From an uncultured Methylophilaceae bacterium (GTDB taxonomy: Bacteria; Pseudomonadota; Gammaproteobacteria; Burkholderiales; Methylophilaceae), in assembly GCA_903863255.1 (NCBI GenBank), contig CAIPBJ010000114.1:62001-126000 (forward strand): a stretch of DNA of 64,000 nt, written 5' to 3'. This document shows, one piece after another, positions 11,610 to 21,501 of this stretch. Position numbers and translations under genes: made by a program. Below the pieces are notes generated by a model, which had not been told where the DNA came from, did no database searches, and saw only the letters and a list, made by a program, of their open reading frames with translations. Each line of letters begins with the position of its first letter. Position 1 is the stretch's first letter.

Positions 11610-12331
11610 TTGGCAGCTGCTTTTAACATAAGGGACTTCATTTCCCGGATCGCGTATTCCCACCCGACGAAAACCGCATGGGCCACGATGGCGTGACCTA
11701 TATTCAATTCCTCGATACCCGGAATGGAGGCGATCCGGTCGACATTATGGATCGTGAGGCCGTGGCCTGCATTCACAACCAGTCCTAACTGCATGGCATG
11801 GTTCGCCGCCTTGTGGATTCGATCCAATTCGTAACGCTGGATCGTTCCTTCCGAATCCGCAAATTTACCGGTGTGAAGTTCGATGACAGGCGCGCCGGAT
11901 TCCTTGGCCGCTTCGACCTGAACAATGTCGGGGGCAATGAACAACGAGACACGGATACCCGCATCCCCCAACTGATCACAGACTTCCTTCAGCCTAGCGA
12001 AATTAGAGATGATATCGAGGCCTCCCTCGGTCGTACGCTCCTCTCGCCTTTCGGGGACCAGGCAGACATCCTGGGGTTTCACCTTGAGGGCGATGTCCAC
12101 CATCTCTTCAGTCAAGGCCATCTCAAGATTCATCTTGGTCTGGAGCAACGGGCGAAGGGCATGGACATCCGAATCCTGAATATGACGCCTGTCCTCCCTA
12201 AGATGCAGGGTGATGCTGTCGGCACCGGCCTCCTCAGCCCTCAAGGCTGCCTGCACCACGCTTGGATACTGTGTCCCACGTGCTTGCCTCAATGTCGCGA
12301 CATGGTCGATATTGACACCTAACTTGATCAT
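11606..12331 (-). CDS. pdxJ: Pyridoxine 5'-phosphate synthase
   Basis: Condenses 1-deoxyxylulose 5-phosphate with 3-amino-2-oxopropyl phosphate to form pyridoxine phosphate, the last ring-forming step of vitamin B6 synthesis. The 241-residue TIM barrel shows the N-terminal [17 protein letters not shown]43/R45 in [11 protein letters not shown]70 in NLE and H190 in VVNAGHGL. It overlaps acpS by 4 bp and follows recO by 31 bp. Confidence 0.96.
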   Translation of the reverse strand: MIKLGVNIDHVATLRQARGTQYPSVVQAALRAEEAGADSITLHLREDRRHIQDSDVHALRPLLQTKMNLEMALTEEMVDIALKVKPQDVCLVPERREERTTEGGLDIISNFARLKEVCDQLGDAGIRVSLFIAPDIVQVEAAKESGAPVIELHTGKFADSEGTIQRYELDRIHKAANHAMQLGLVVNAGHGLTIHNVDRIASIPGIEELNIGHAIVAHAVFVGWEYAIREMKSLMLKAAAK

Positions 12332-12362
12332 TTTTAGAACCTCGAATTCAATTAATTAATGT

Positions 12363-13097
12363 TCAGAACTGCTGAAGATCGATCAGCAACTGACGCGTAT
12401 GCAAGGGCTTGTCCCCCAGGTAATACGCAAGCAGCATGCGCATCAGCTGTTTGCTTTGCAATTGGGTCAGGGGATCCGAGTAATCATCCTGCGCCATGTC
12501 CTGCAAGGTCTTTCCTATCAATTGTACGCCGTTACGGTTGGCGTATCCCGAATGATCGCTGCAGGCACCTCGTTCAGCGAAATAACTATAGGTCTTTTCG
12601 GGATGGATGTCATCTTCCTGTTCATCGTGAACCAGCGGAACAGCATAGCCTAATTCCTGAAGCAGTCTCAGTTCGAATCGACGGAGGGTTGGCGCATGCT
12701 GGAACGACGCGGAAAGTGTTTTTAGCGTTTGACCATAAAAATCAAAAAGCGCTTGATGCGGGTCTTCACGCGGCAGGAGTCTAAGCAGGAGCTCGTTAAG
12801 ATAGAATCCGCACATCAGCGCCTCGCCCTGAAGGAGGAGCAGTCCGGAACCCCACTCCAGGCTATGCAGTGTCTTTAGCTCGAGCTTTCCGGACCATGCC
12901 CCTATCAGGGGCTGGAAAGACTGAAGCATGCCTCGCATCGCCGATCGCGGACGCCTCGCCCCCTTGGCGACCATGGCGATCCTTCCATGTTCGCGACTGA
13001 ACAGCTCGACGACCAGGCTGGTTTCCTTGAAGGGATACGTATGCAATACAAAAACCTGCTGGTTATCCTGACGAAACACGTGAGATAGGGTAGCCAA
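12363..13097 (-). CDS. recO: DNA repair protein RecO
   Basis: Recombination mediator that, with RecR, loads RecA onto SSB-coated single-stranded DNA. The 244-residue sequence has the N-terminal OB-fold pattern QQVFVLHTYPFKETSLVVEL followed by FSREHGRIAMVAKGARRP, and a helical C-terminal domain. I do not see a clear four-cysteine zinc cluster, as in many proteobacterial RecO proteins. Position between era and pdxJ is the conserved one. Confidence 0.92.
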   Translation of the reverse strand: MATLSHVFRQDNQQVFVLHTYPFKETSLVVELFSREHGRIAMVAKGARRPRSAMRGMLQSFQPLIGAWSGKLELKTLHSLEWGSGLLLLQGEALMCGFYLNELLLRLLPREDPHQALFDFYGQTLKTLSASFQHAPTLRRFELRLLQELGYAVPLVHDEQEDDIHPEKTYSYFAERGACSDHSGYANRNGVQLIGKTLQDMAQDDYSDPLTQLQSKQLMRMLLAYYLGDKPLHTRQLLIDLQQF

Positions 13098-13196
13098 GCT
13101 ATTACCTTCCGAACGCTACCCGGGTTTGATATTGGCATTCATACGCCTGACACGCTTCCCTCGCTGAAACCCACCTCTCGCGATTGTGACGCATCG

Positions 13197-14081
13197 TTAG
13201 TAGCCCAGACTTTTGATGGCGCGCTCATCGTCTGCCCATCCGCCCTTGACCTTCACCCAGGTCTCAAGCCAGACTTTTCCGCCAAAGAGCTTTTCCATAT
13301 CCTGCCTTGCCTCAGTGGATATCTGTTTCAGCTTTTCCCCACCTTTTCCGATCAGCATCGGCTTCTGGCTTTCCTTATCGACGATGAAGGCGGCATGTAT
13401 TCGACGCAGCTTGCCTTCCAGTTCGAATTTCTCGATTTCAACGGCAATGGCATAAGGAACCTCCTCACCCAGGAAACGAAAGGCTTTTTCACGCAGCAAC
13501 TCCGCAGCAAGGAACCGTTCGTTCCGGTCGGTCAGTTCATCTTCGCCGTAGATGGCACCCTGCTCCGGCAAGTGCTCTCGTATGGCATGCAACAATTCAT
13601 CCAGGTAAAGATTCTTTCTGGCGCTGACAGGAACGATCGCAGCAAAAGGAAACAGGAGATCGAAATCCTGGATAAGCGGCAGAAGATTTCCCTTATCCCC
13701 CATCAAGTCAGCCTTATTGACCACCAGCAGGACTGGCTTTGTCTTGGGCAGCATATCCAGGACGAGTCGGTCGGCATCCCCAAGATTCATGGGTTCGACT
13801 ACAAACAGAACCACATCGACCTCATTCAACACTTGCGAGACCGTCTTGTTCATTGATTTATTCAGGGCATTGACATGCTTCTTCTGAAAACCGGGCGTGT
13901 CCACAAAAAGGTACTGGGTGTCTTCCGTCGAATGGATCCCGAGCAGTCGGTGCCTCGTCGTTTGGGCTTTGCGCGAGGTGATACTGAGTTTCTGACCAAG
14001 AATATGATTGAGCAAAGTGGATTTGCCGACGTTCGGGCGCCCCACGATCGCTACGGTGCCACATCGAAAAGTGGGAGTCAT
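13197..14081 (-). CDS. era: GTPase Era
   Basis: Essential GTPase that assists 16S rRNA 3'-end processing and 30S assembly. The 294-residue protein shows G1 GRPNVGKS (14-21), G3 DTPGF, G4 NKAD and a C-terminal KH domain (LIGKGGEKLKQI). Its first codons overlap the rnc stop by 4 bp, the classic rnc-era pairing. Confidence 0.97.
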   Translation of the reverse strand: MTPTFRCGTVAIVGRPNVGKSTLLNHILGQKLSITSRKAQTTRHRLLGIHSTEDTQYLFVDTPGFQKKHVNALNKSMNKTVSQVLNEVDVVLFVVEPMNLGDADRLVLDMLPKTKPVLLVVNKADLMGDKGNLLPLIQDFDLLFPFAAIVPVSARKNLYLDELLHAIREHLPEQGAIYGEDELTDRNERFLAAELLREKAFRFLGEEVPYAIAVEIEKFELEGKLRRIHAAFIVDKESQKPMLIGKGGEKLKQISTEARQDMEKLFGGKVWLETWVKVKGGWADDERAIKSLGY

Positions 14082-14758
14082 TGGAGCTTTTCCTTCAAAA
14101 TTTGTTCATACGCTAATTTGGCCGCCTCTTGTTCGGCGATCCGGCGGCTCGACCCATGGCCTTTTGCCGAGATATGGAGCTTCGGGATCAGGCATTCGAC
14201 ATTGAACATCTGGCAATGCGCTTCCCCCTCGATACCCAACACCCGGTACTCAGGCAGTTCGATCTTTCTTCCCTGTAAATGTTCCTGCAACATGGATTTC
14301 GCATCCTTGCCGATCGCCTTTGGGTCGACCTGATCCAGTAAGGAAGCAAACAACCTGGCTACAACGGATTCCGCCACCTCATAACCTGCATCCAGGAAGA
14401 CGGCACCGATGATCGCCTCGAATGCATCGGCAAGAACGGAAGGCCTTTTCCATCCGGCCGTCTTGAGCTCGCCCTCACCCAATTTCAGGGATTCGCCCAC
14501 TTGGAGACGCTGAGCAATCTCGCAAAGCGTGGATTCCTTGACCAAATGCGCGCGTAACCGACTGAGGTCGCCTTCGGGTAATTTGGGGAACCGATGATAT
14601 AACAGCGTAGCAACGATGAAGTTTAGAACGCCGTCCCCAAGGAATTCCAATCGTTCATTATTCTGGCTGCCATGGCTGCGATGTGTGAGTGCCTTGTTAA
14701 ACAACGACTTGTCTTTAAAATCATGACCGATCTGTCGCTCAAGGCCTGTTTGAGACAT
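14078..14758 (-). CDS. rnc: Ribonuclease III
   Basis: Double-strand-specific endonuclease for rRNA and mRNA processing. The 226-residue protein carries the catalytic signature NERLEFLGDGVLNF (E38, D42), a second acidic patch in ADAFEAIIGAVFLDAG, and a C-terminal dsRNA-binding domain from about residue 154. It sits 1 bp after the DUF4845 gene and overlaps era by 4 bp. Confidence 0.97.
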   Translation of the reverse strand: MSQTGLERQIGHDFKDKSLFNKALTHRSHGSQNNERLEFLGDGVLNFIVATLLYHRFPKLPEGDLSRLRAHLVKESTLCEIAQRLQVGESLKLGEGELKTAGWKRPSVLADAFEAIIGAVFLDAGYEVAESVVARLFASLLDQVDPKAIGKDAKSMLQEHLQGRKIELPEYRVLGIEGEAHCQMFNVECLIPKLHISAKGHGSSRRIAEQEAAKLAYEQILKEKLQ

Positions 14759-14759
14759 A

Positions 14760-15122
14760 CTATTGCTTTTCAGTTGTCGCCTTGAAATCCATCAATGCGC
14801 TAAGATTGAAGGCTAACGGCTTAACAACCTGGTACTCCGCAGTCACGACCACTTTACCATTCTCGTCTTTAGTGATGGTCAGGTCATTCCCGGTGATGAC
14901 CGAGACGTAGCCCGTGTTCGCCCCGTTGTTGAACTCGTCCATGATTTCCTTTTTGCTCATGTCTGCAAGACCAGGCTCACTTCCGATTTTCCTGATGATA
15001 TTCTTTACAGCAAAGAATTCGATGTAAGCCGGAGCGATCTTGATTCCCGTGAGTACGACAGACAATCCAATCGCCGCTAAGATAACGAACCCTAAAAATG
15101 ACATCCCACGTTCTTTACGCAT
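14760..15122 (-). CDS. DUF4845 membrane protein
   Basis: A 120-residue protein with one N-terminal membrane segment (GMSFLGFVILAAIGLSVVL) and a small periplasmic domain. It matches the DUF4845 family that is routinely found between lepB and rnc in Beta- and Gammaproteobacteria. The function is unknown; the location suggests a link to protein secretion or signal-peptidase activity (inference from context only). Confidence 0.85.
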   Translation of the reverse strand: MRKERGMSFLGFVILAAIGLSVVLTGIKIAPAYIEFFAVKNIIRKIGSEPGLADMSKKEIMDEFNNGANTGYVSVITGNDLTITKDENGKVVVTAEYQVVKPLAFNLSALMDFKATTEKQ

Positions 15123-15131
15123 GCCTTACTC

Positions 15132-15935
15132 CTATTGAATAGATGTGCCGATACGTTTTAAATCGTCGAAATTCCACCAAATAAAAAATGCCTTGCCCAC
15201 TAAATTATTTTCAGGAACGAAACCCCAGTAACGGCTGTCTTTGCTGTTATCCCGATTATCGCCCATTGCAAAATAATGGCCGGGAGGCACCGTGCATGAG
15301 AATCCGGATTCATTGTAGTCACAATTCTCCCTGTGAGGAAACTGGTCGACACGGTTGATGTTCACGCTCGGTTCGAATTCCGCTACAAGAATATCATGCT
15401 TCTTGCCTGTCAGGTCCTCGTTAAAGCGTTTCACGGTGATCAAGTTCAGACCGGAATCCGAATATTCATAATCAGGAAGATTCGTCACATCCAGCAACTG
15501 GCCGTTTATGGTAAGCCGTTTATCCTGGTACACGATCTTATCGCCCGGCAAACCCACTACACGCTTGATGTAGTCTATCGATGGATCCGGTGGGTAATGA
15601 AAAACAAAGACATCGCCGCGCTTGGGATGGCTGATATCAATAAAGATATTGTTTAGAATCGGAACACGCAAGCCGTAATCAAACTTGTTCACCAGGATAA
15701 AATCGCCTGCCAGCAGCGTTGGCATCATGGATCCAGACGGGATCTTGAACGGTTCAATGATGAACGACCGCACGACAAAGACAAAAAGGATGACGGGGAA
15801 AAAACTCTTCGAGTATTCCACCACCATCGGTTCGGGGTTCCCAATGGGTCTTTTCTTACTCAGGATAAATATGTCCAGCAACCAGACGAAACCGGTAACC
15901 AGAAGGATGGCAACCATAAACAATGCAAATATCAT
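15132..15935 (-). CDS. lepB: Signal peptidase I
   Basis: Inner-membrane serine protease that removes Sec/Tat signal peptides. The 267-residue protein has two N-terminal membrane segments, catalytic S69 in [10 protein letters not shown] and general-base K124 in [12 protein letters not shown], and box [12 protein letters not shown] near the end. The ATG overlaps the lepA stop by 4 bp. Confidence 0.97.
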   Translation of the reverse strand: MIFALFMVAILLVTGFVWLLDIFILSKKRPIGNPEPMVVEYSKSFFPVILFVFVVRSFIIEPFKIPSGSMMPTLLAGDFILVNKFDYGLRVPILNNIFIDISHPKRGDVFVFHYPPDPSIDYIKRVVGLPGDKIVYQDKRLTINGQLLDVTNLPDYEYSDSGLNLITVKRFNEDLTGKKHDILVAEFEPSVNINRVDQFPHRENCDYNESGFSCTVPPGHYFAMGDNRDNSKDSRYWGFVPENNLVGKAFFIWWNFDDLKRIGTSIQ

Positions 15936-17725
15936 TTGTCCTCAACTTTCAATATTGCCAAGAATGCCTCTTGGGGGATCTCCACATTTCCGACCTGTTT
16001 CATGCGTTTTTTGCCTTCTTTTTGTTTTTCAAGCAATTTCTTCTTACGCGTGATGTCACCGCCATAACATTTTGCCAGAACATTCTTTCGCATGGCCTTG
16101 ACCGTCTCACGGGCGATGATATTGGCGCCGATGGAGGCCTGGACCGCCACATCGAACATCTGCCTTGGAATGAGCTCACGCATCTTCGAACACAATTGTC
16201 GCCCACGATAGAGGCTATTCGCGCGATGAACGATCAAGGACAAGGCATCCACTCTTTCACCGTTTACCATGATATCAAGTTTTACCAGGTCGGCAGCACG
16301 GAATTCCAAAAATTCATAATCCATCGAGGCATAACCGCGGGAAACGGATTTTAATTTATCGAAGAAATCGAGGACGACTTCATTGAGGGGCATCTCGTAA
16401 GTCAGCATCACTTGCCGACCCATGTACTGCATGTTCTTCTGCACGCCTCGCTTGCCGTTGCACAAGGTCATCACCGGACCGACATAATCCTGAGGCATCA
16501 GGAGATTCACATTAATAACGGGTTCACGAATCTCCTGGATACGCGAAGGTTCAGGCAACCTCGACGGATTCTCGATCTGGACGACTTCACCATTCTTGAG
16601 AAGCAACTCATAGACCACGGTAGGTGCCGTCGTGATGAGATCCATGTCGTATTCACGCTCCAGGCGCTCCTGCACGATCTCCATGTGCAAGAGACCCAGG
16701 AACCCGCACCGGAAACCAAAACCCAGCGCCGTCGAATTCTCTGGCTCGAACTGCAGGGAAGCGTCATTCAACTGCAACTTGTCCAATGCGTCACGCAGCG
16801 CCTCGAACTGATTGGATTCGACAGGGTAAAGACCGGCGAACACCTGAGGCTGCACTTCCTTGAAACCTGGCAAGGCTTCCGAAGCAGGCTTATCCGCGAG
16901 CGTGACCGTGTCACCGACTTTCGCGCTAGTCAATTCCTTGATTCCAGCGATGATGAAACCGACTTCACCTGCTTTAAGGCTATCCTTGCTCAATGACTTC
17001 GGCGTGAACACGCCTACCTGCTCACACAGTTGGACAGCACCTGTAGCCATCAGCCGTATTTTGTCTTTCGGTTTCAGAACCCCGTCAACGACACGCACCA
17101 GCATCACGACCCCGACATAATTGTCAAACCAGGAATCGATGATCAAAGCCTTGAGGGGACCCTCGATGTTTCCCTTCGGGGGAGGGATCTTCGCAACGAC
17201 CGCCTCCAGCACGTCACGAACACCTTCACCGGTTTTAGCTGAACAACGCACGGCATCCGTCGCCTCGACGCCAATCACATCCTCGATCTCCTGAATGACT
17301 CGATCCGGATCAGCGGAGGGGAGGTCGATCTTGTTCAAAACAGCGACCACTTCCACGCCAAGGTCAATCGCGGTATAGCAGTTCGCGACGCTCTGGGCCT
17401 CGACACCCTGTGAAGCATCGACTACAAGCAACGCGCCTTCACAGGCCGAAAGCGACCGGCTGACCTCATAGGAAAAGTCCACATGACCGGGCGTATCGAT
17501 CAGGTTCAACTGGTAAATCTGCCCATCGACCGATTTGTAATGCAATGCGGCAGTCTGAGCCTTGATGGTGATGCCGCGCTCGCGCTCCAGATCCATGGAA
17601 TCCAAGACCTGCGCTTCCATCTCGCGATCGGAAAGCCCGCCGCAAAGCTGGATGATACGATCCGCCAAGGTGGATTTGCCATGGTCTATGTGCGCAATAA
17701 TTGAGAAATTACGAATGTTTTTCAT
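15932..17725 (-). CDS. lepA: Elongation factor 4
   Basis: Ribosome-bound GTPase that affects initiation and elongation. The start was set at [18 protein letters not shown], giving the normal 597 residues; the frame is open another 32 codons upstream but these are Cys-rich and cross the leader hairpin. G1 AHIDHGKS, G3 DTPGHVDF and G4 NKIDLP are present, and the C-terminal [19 protein letters not shown] tail is typical. It is first in the lepA-lepB-DUF4845-rnc-era run. Confidence 0.97.
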   Translation of the reverse strand: MKNIRNFSIIAHIDHGKSTLADRIIQLCGGLSDREMEAQVLDSMDLERERGITIKAQTAALHYKSVDGQIYQLNLIDTPGHVDFSYEVSRSLSACEGALLVVDASQGVEAQSVANCYTAIDLGVEVVAVLNKIDLPSADPDRVIQEIEDVIGVEATDAVRCSAKTGEGVRDVLEAVVAKIPPPKGNIEGPLKALIIDSWFDNYVGVVMLVRVVDGVLKPKDKIRLMATGAVQLCEQVGVFTPKSLSKDSLKAGEVGFIIAGIKELTSAKVGDTVTLADKPASEALPGFKEVQPQVFAGLYPVESNQFEALRDALDKLQLNDASLQFEPENSTALGFGFRCGFLGLLHMEIVQERLEREYDMDLITTAPTVVYELLLKNGEVVQIENPSRLPEPSRIQEIREPVINVNLLMPQDYVGPVMTLCNGKRGVQKNMQYMGRQVMLTYEMPLNEVVLDFFDKLKSVSRGYASMDYEFLEFRAADLVKLDIMVNGERVDALSLIVHRANSLYRGRQLCSKMRELIPRQMFDVAVQASIGANIIARETVKAMRKNVLAKCYGGDITRKKKLLEKQKEGKKRMKQVGNVEIPQEAFLAILKVEDK

Positions 17726-17750
17726 GGGTTCACAACAATGCATTAAGCAA

Positions 17751-17778
17751 CAACAAGGGCGCCGAAGCGCCCTTGTTG
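17751..17778 (-). other. Long GC-rich leader hairpin with UUCG loop upstream of lepA
   Basis: A perfect 12-bp stem (CAACAAGGGCGC with its complement) closes a 4-nt loop that reads TTCG on the lepA strand. It ends 25 nt before the lepA ATG and is followed by a mixed TTGCTTAATG stretch, not a clean T run. It may be an intrinsic terminator or attenuator, or an mRNA-stabilising structure; I cannot tell which. Confidence 0.7.
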
Positions 17779-18045
17779 CAACGTGATAATAGGTTTTGAT
17801 TTTACAGCAAATACGGTACAAACACCATTATTTAATTGCCGGCTTACCATTCTAAACGATCCATAAAGAACGGCTAGAATGAAAATCTTATCAAGCCCAT
17901 TCGACTGGATGGATAGGTTTCAGCTATCCGATCGAATCACAGAAACAGCCATGGTAGCTAACCATCGACCCCGAGTTTTATCCCTATTGCGAGCCCAGGC
18001 CACTCAACAGGTTTCGTATCCGCCGAGGCAGCCCATGATGGAAAA
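17779..18045. other. Gene-free leader region between mucD and lepA
   Basis: Between the mucD terminator and the lepA hairpin I find no convincing gene on either strand; the short plus-strand frame beginning at 17879 runs antisense into mucD and shows no protein features. Because mucD has its own terminator, a lepA promoter should lie here, but I could not pick a convincing -35/-10 pair. Confidence 0.5.
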
Positions 18046-18088
18046 GGCCATGCCCCCTTTAAGCATCGAGCCTAAAGGAGGCATAGCC
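18041..18088 (-). terminator. Rho-independent terminator after mucD
   Basis: Arms 18046-18060 and 18074-18088 form a 15-bp stem with only two G-U wobbles on the minus strand, a 13-nt loop, and a following TTTTC (18045-18041). It lies 27 bp past the mucD stop and should end the rpoE-rse-mucD transcript. Confidence 0.8.
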
Positions 18089-18115
18089 AACCCGCGATTC
18101 AAGCCACGTCAGGAC

Positions 18116-19528
18116 TTATTTTGCGGAACCCATTTTCAATGGTACATAAAGCGTGTTGTCCCCGCGCAGAACGAGCAATGCCACCGTTTTGCCCACAGGT
18201 ACGGCGGCAATGGCCTTATTGAATTGATCCACGGATTGCGCATCGGTGTTGTTCATACCGAGGATCACATCACCACGACGGATACCGACCTGGGCAGCGG
18301 GTCCCTGGGCATCGATCACCAGCACGCCATTCTTACCGTTCAACTTCTTTTTCTGTACCGGGGTCAAGTCTTTCAGTATCAACCCCAGGCGGTTGACCTC
18401 GGGTTTGGCCACCCCCTTCGGTGCCGCAGCCACTTCATCTTTGTCGGTAGGCATGTCGCCAACCGTGATGTCGATCTGCTTCAGGCTTCCTTTTCTGAGC
18501 ACTTCAGCCACCACAGCCTTGCCGGGCTTTGTCGATGCAACGGCCCGTGGGAGGTCTGATGAAGTCACGATCGGCTTGCCATCAAACTTCGTGATGATGT
18601 CTCCGACCTGCAAGTCGCTCTTCTCGGCCGGACTGCCTTTTTCTATCCCCGCAACCAGCGCTCCATTGGTGTTCTTGAGGCCAAACGAGTCAGCCAGATC
18701 CCTTGTGATTTCCTGAATACTGATACCTAACCAGCCGCGAGTGATCTTGCCGGTGCTTTTGATCTGGTTCGATATATCGATGGCAACATCGATAGGGATG
18801 GAGAAGGAAAGACCCATGGATCCGCCACTGCGGCTGTATATCTGGGAGTTAATACCGACCACCTCGCCACGAAGGTTGAAGAGCGGCCCGCCGGAATTGC
18901 CCGGATTGATTGCCACGTCGGTCTGGATGAATGGGACATAATTCTCTTGAGGCAATGCCCGTCCTTTTGCACTCACAATACCTGCCGTCATGGTATTTTC
19001 AAGTCCGAACGGTGAGCCGATTGCAGCCACCCACTCGCCTACCTTCAATTGGTTGGGGTCGCCTATCGTGACCTTAGGCAAGCCTGTCGCATCAATTTTA
19101 ATAAGGGCCACGTCTGTGCGTCGATCGATCCCGACAATCTTTGCCTTGAACTCACGCTTATCGAAAAGCTTCACGATCACTTCATCCGCATCGTTCACGA
19201 CATGCGCATTGGTTAGAATATACCCGTCGGATCCGATGATGAAACCCGAACCCAGTGACTGCGACTTATAATCCTGCTGCGGCTGACCGCCGGGTGATCC
19301 AGGGATGCCCGGCATGCCGAAACGCTTGAACAATTCGGACAAGTCCTCATCAGGGATCCCCTGGAATCCATCCATTGCGCCGGCCTGGACAACCTGCGTC
19401 ACGCTGATGTTGACCACCGTAGGACTCTGCTTCTCATACAAATCAGTAAAATCAGGCAAGTCTTTAGAAAACGCCGTACCTGCAAAACTCAACACCAATG
19501 CAGAAATAGCGATGATTCTTTTAATCAT
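18116..19528 (-). CDS. mucD: Periplasmic Do-family serine protease, MucD/DegP-like
   Basis: Degrades misfolded envelope proteins and dampens the sigma-E response. The 470-residue precursor has a signal peptide (cleavage near residue 21), a trypsin-like domain with triad H109 (NAHVV), D139 (RTDVALIKI) and S212 (NPGNSGGP), and two PDZ domains. Its ATG directly abuts the rseC stop. Placement at the end of rpoE-rseABC matches the algU-mucABCD order, so I use mucD. Confidence 0.93.
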   Translation of the reverse strand: MIKRIIAISALVLSFAGTAFSKDLPDFTDLYEKQSPTVVNISVTQVVQAGAMDGFQGIPDEDLSELFKRFGMPGIPGSPGGQPQQDYKSQSLGSGFIIGSDGYILTNAHVVNDADEVIVKLFDKREFKAKIVGIDRRTDVALIKIDATGLPKVTIGDPNQLKVGEWVAAIGSPFGLENTMTAGIVSAKGRALPQENYVPFIQTDVAINPGNSGGPLFNLRGEVVGINSQIYSRSGGSMGLSFSIPIDVAIDISNQIKSTGKITRGWLGISIQEITRDLADSFGLKNTNGALVAGIEKGSPAEKSDLQVGDIITKFDGKPIVTSSDLPRAVASTKPGKAVVAEVLRKGSLKQIDITVGDMPTDKDEVAAAPKGVAKPEVNRLGLILKDLTPVQKKKLNGKNGVLVIDAQGPAAQVGIRRGDVILGMNNTDAQSVDQFNKAIAAVPVGKTVALLVLRGDNTLYVPLKMGSAK

Positions 19529-20008
19529 TTATTCACCTCGTTCACATTTAAAACCAATCACGCTTTCATCGGCCGACCTCAAGATGACCGGACGATAACG
19601 CGCGTCCAAATTACGGCCTTGAGCATTCACTTTTAGCCATAACAACCCTAATACCAGCCCACTAAGTGCTCCGCCGGTCGCATATAAATCGGCATTGCTG
19701 TGCGCGGGAGCAAATTGACTGGCCAATACCGACCCGACCAATATCGCAGCGAGGGGGATTCCATAGAGAGAGACGGCGCCAAACATCAATGCATTCTCTT
19801 CGACCCCGACAACGACGGAATCCCCGATTTTTGCATCGATATGGTTTTGCACCTTGAACACGTTGGAGCGATGACCAAAGATCCTGCCCCACAACGATAT
19901 GCCACAACCTCTTGTCTGACCGCATAGGCCACAAGGTTTTCGACGAATCACTTCCAATAGGGCCGATTGGTTCTCGACCCCTACAACAATAGCCAACTCT
20001 TCAATCAT
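19529..20008 (-). CDS. rseC: RseC/MucC family membrane protein
   Basis: A 159-residue inner-membrane protein with a Cys-rich N-terminus (CGLCGQTRGCG, C26/C29/C35) and two membrane segments (SLYGIPLAAILVGSVLA and ALSGLVLGLLWL). RseC relatives influence sigma-E activity, and in E. coli work with RsxABCDGE to reduce SoxR. That link is notable because an rsx operon lies 10 kb away in this window. It lies 16 bp after rseB. Confidence 0.9.
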   Translation of the reverse strand: MIEELAIVVGVENQSALLEVIRRKPCGLCGQTRGCGISLWGRIFGHRSNVFKVQNHIDAKIGDSVVVGVEENALMFGAVSLYGIPLAAILVGSVLASQFAPAHSNADLYATGGALSGLVLGLLWLKVNAQGRNLDARYRPVILRSADESVIGFKCERGE

Positions 20009-20024
20009 AATTATTATTCATTAC

Positions 20025-20981
20025 CTACTTTTTGAAACTGACTGCACTCGCAAATTGGGAAACCGTTGCTTCAGGCACTTCACCAACCGCCATCACCTGA
20101 TGACCATCCGCCACCAGCGCAAAGAAATTGGTTGCGCCCATTGAAGTATGTCCTGTTCTTGGTGCGGCGCCTTTCAACAGCGGCTCGATAAACAATGATA
20201 CCGATGCCAAACCATCAGAATAGATGAGTTGTGTTACAGGATTTTGTTTTCCAGGCACGGTCCGCATCACCTCATCCACTTTATGATAGCCTTGCGGGAT
20301 CTCAGAGACAAGCCAGTCAGGGACATCATTAACCGTCTTTGCCGGCATCGAATCCTCAACGACATAAGACTTGTTGTATTCTACACTGGGTTGAAACCAG
20401 TCCAGTTTTTGAGAATTCAACAATGTCAGCTGATTGAAACCGATTTGTTCCAGCACTTCGTTTTTTTCATTTAAGGTAGCGGCTTTCAGCAATATCCCGT
20501 ACTCACGATCCGTCCAAAGTTTATAGGCATACCGAAGCTGGTCTTTTGGCGAAAGGATGACCACTTGGCCATCGCGCCCCCCGACCCGTTCAATCCCTCC
20601 GGCTTTGGCCAGATAACTTAGTTTGATGTTATCCATGTTGGCTGGCAGAAGCGCGGGAAACATACTCTGTCTATGACGTTTCTCAATCACGACCTTTTCA
20701 TTGTGCGGACTGAAAATGACGACATCCGGCCCCTGGCTCAGCACTTCACGCGGCTGACCATCCAATACAACCATTCGGGCATATTCACCTTGCCCAAAAT
20801 TCATGTGAGTAATTTGAACTGACTTGGCACTTGAACCTGACTGATAAACAAACACTCCCTGATAACTCAACTCTCTGGCAGCTTGTGAGGCTTTTTGTAA
20901 CAGTAGCCATGTATCATCGCTTTCTGCAAGCGCCTGCCCAACATTACCTAGAAAAAAACAAAGAAGCAGCAAACGCCTCAT
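20025..20981 (-). CDS. rseB: Sigma-E regulatory protein RseB/MucB
   Basis: Periplasmic protein that binds RseA and shields it from cleavage until it senses mislocalised lipopolysaccharide or lipoprotein. The 318-residue precursor has a signal peptide ending near ALA-ES and the two-domain RseB pattern (SYQGVFVYQSG, VEKRHRQSMFPALL, and a C-terminal domain with PQGYHKVDEVMRT). It overlaps rseA by 1 bp. Confidence 0.93.
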   Translation of the reverse strand: MRRLLLLCFFLGNVGQALAESDDTWLLLQKASQAARELSYQGVFVYQSGSSAKSVQITHMNFGQGEYARMVVLDGQPREVLSQGPDVVIFSPHNEKVVIEKRHRQSMFPALLPANMDNIKLSYLAKAGGIERVGGRDGQVVILSPKDQLRYAYKLWTDREYGILLKAATLNEKNEVLEQIGFNQLTLLNSQKLDWFQPSVEYNKSYVVEDSMPAKTVNDVPDWLVSEIPQGYHKVDEVMRTVPGKQNPVTQLIYSDGLASVSLFIEPLLKGAAPRTGHTSMGATNFFALVADGHQVMAVGEVPEATVSQFASAVSFKK

Positions 20982-21436
20982 TATTTCGAGCTCGCCTGAG
21001 TGAATGAAGCAGGTTGAATGTAATAAGCCGCACTGCTGGATGCCATCGACTGATGGGCAAGAAGGTATTCAGTCGGTATGTTGTTTGCGATCTCAATGGG
21101 TGCCACGCCGTTTGGCTGGACCTGCTGCTGAAGAACCATCCACCCCACGAACGTGACCGCAGCCATTGAAGCTGCAACGGACAGGAGCATGGACATGTTA
21201 AAAAAGGATCGTTTGGCCTTGGGCGCGAGAACCGTAGGCTCCTCGCCGATTTTAGCCATCAGGCGTTCCGTAAAATCATGACTGAGCATGGGATTGCCGC
21301 GCATCACATCGCCAATCAGATGATAGGTCGACCAACAGTCCGATACCTCGGATTCCGAACTGATCGCAATCATCAAATGATCCGACTCATCCATGGGGAT
21401 TTCATCATCCATGAGTGCAGAAATTTTGTCTTTCAT
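20981..21436 (-). CDS. rseA: Anti-sigma-E factor RseA/MucA
   Basis: Inner-membrane anti-sigma factor. The 151-residue chain begins MKDKISALMDDEIPMDESDH, the cytoplasmic sigma-binding domain (with WSTYHLIGDVMRG), has one membrane segment near residues 83-106 (MLLSVAASMAAVTFVGWMVL) and a periplasmic tail. It is 65 bp after rpoE and overlaps rseB. Confidence 0.93.
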   Translation of the reverse strand: MKDKISALMDDEIPMDESDHLMIAISSESEVSDCWSTYHLIGDVMRGNPMLSHDFTERLMAKIGEEPTVLAPKAKRSFFNMSMLLSVAASMAAVTFVGWMVLQQQVQPNGVAPIEIANNIPTEYLLAHQSMASSSAAYYIQPASFTQASSK

Positions 21437-21501
21437 TGTATTCTCCTAAAACTCTAACATTTCTACTTTATTCAGTAATAACCAAGCACGGGTTCGTTAA
21501 C

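Noticed and set aside
10564-11631. Long plus-strand open frame (355 codons)
   Set aside because: It is antisense to tcdA and acpS, which have clear family motifs; its product shows no domain pattern.
17726-17821. 32-codon upstream extension of lepA
   Set aside because: It runs through the leader hairpin and is not found in the family; MKNIRNF is the standard start.
17879-18559. Plus-strand open frame of 226 codons partly in the mucD-lepA gap
   Set aside because: Most of it is antisense to mucD and it crosses the mucD terminator; no ribosome-binding site or domain seen.
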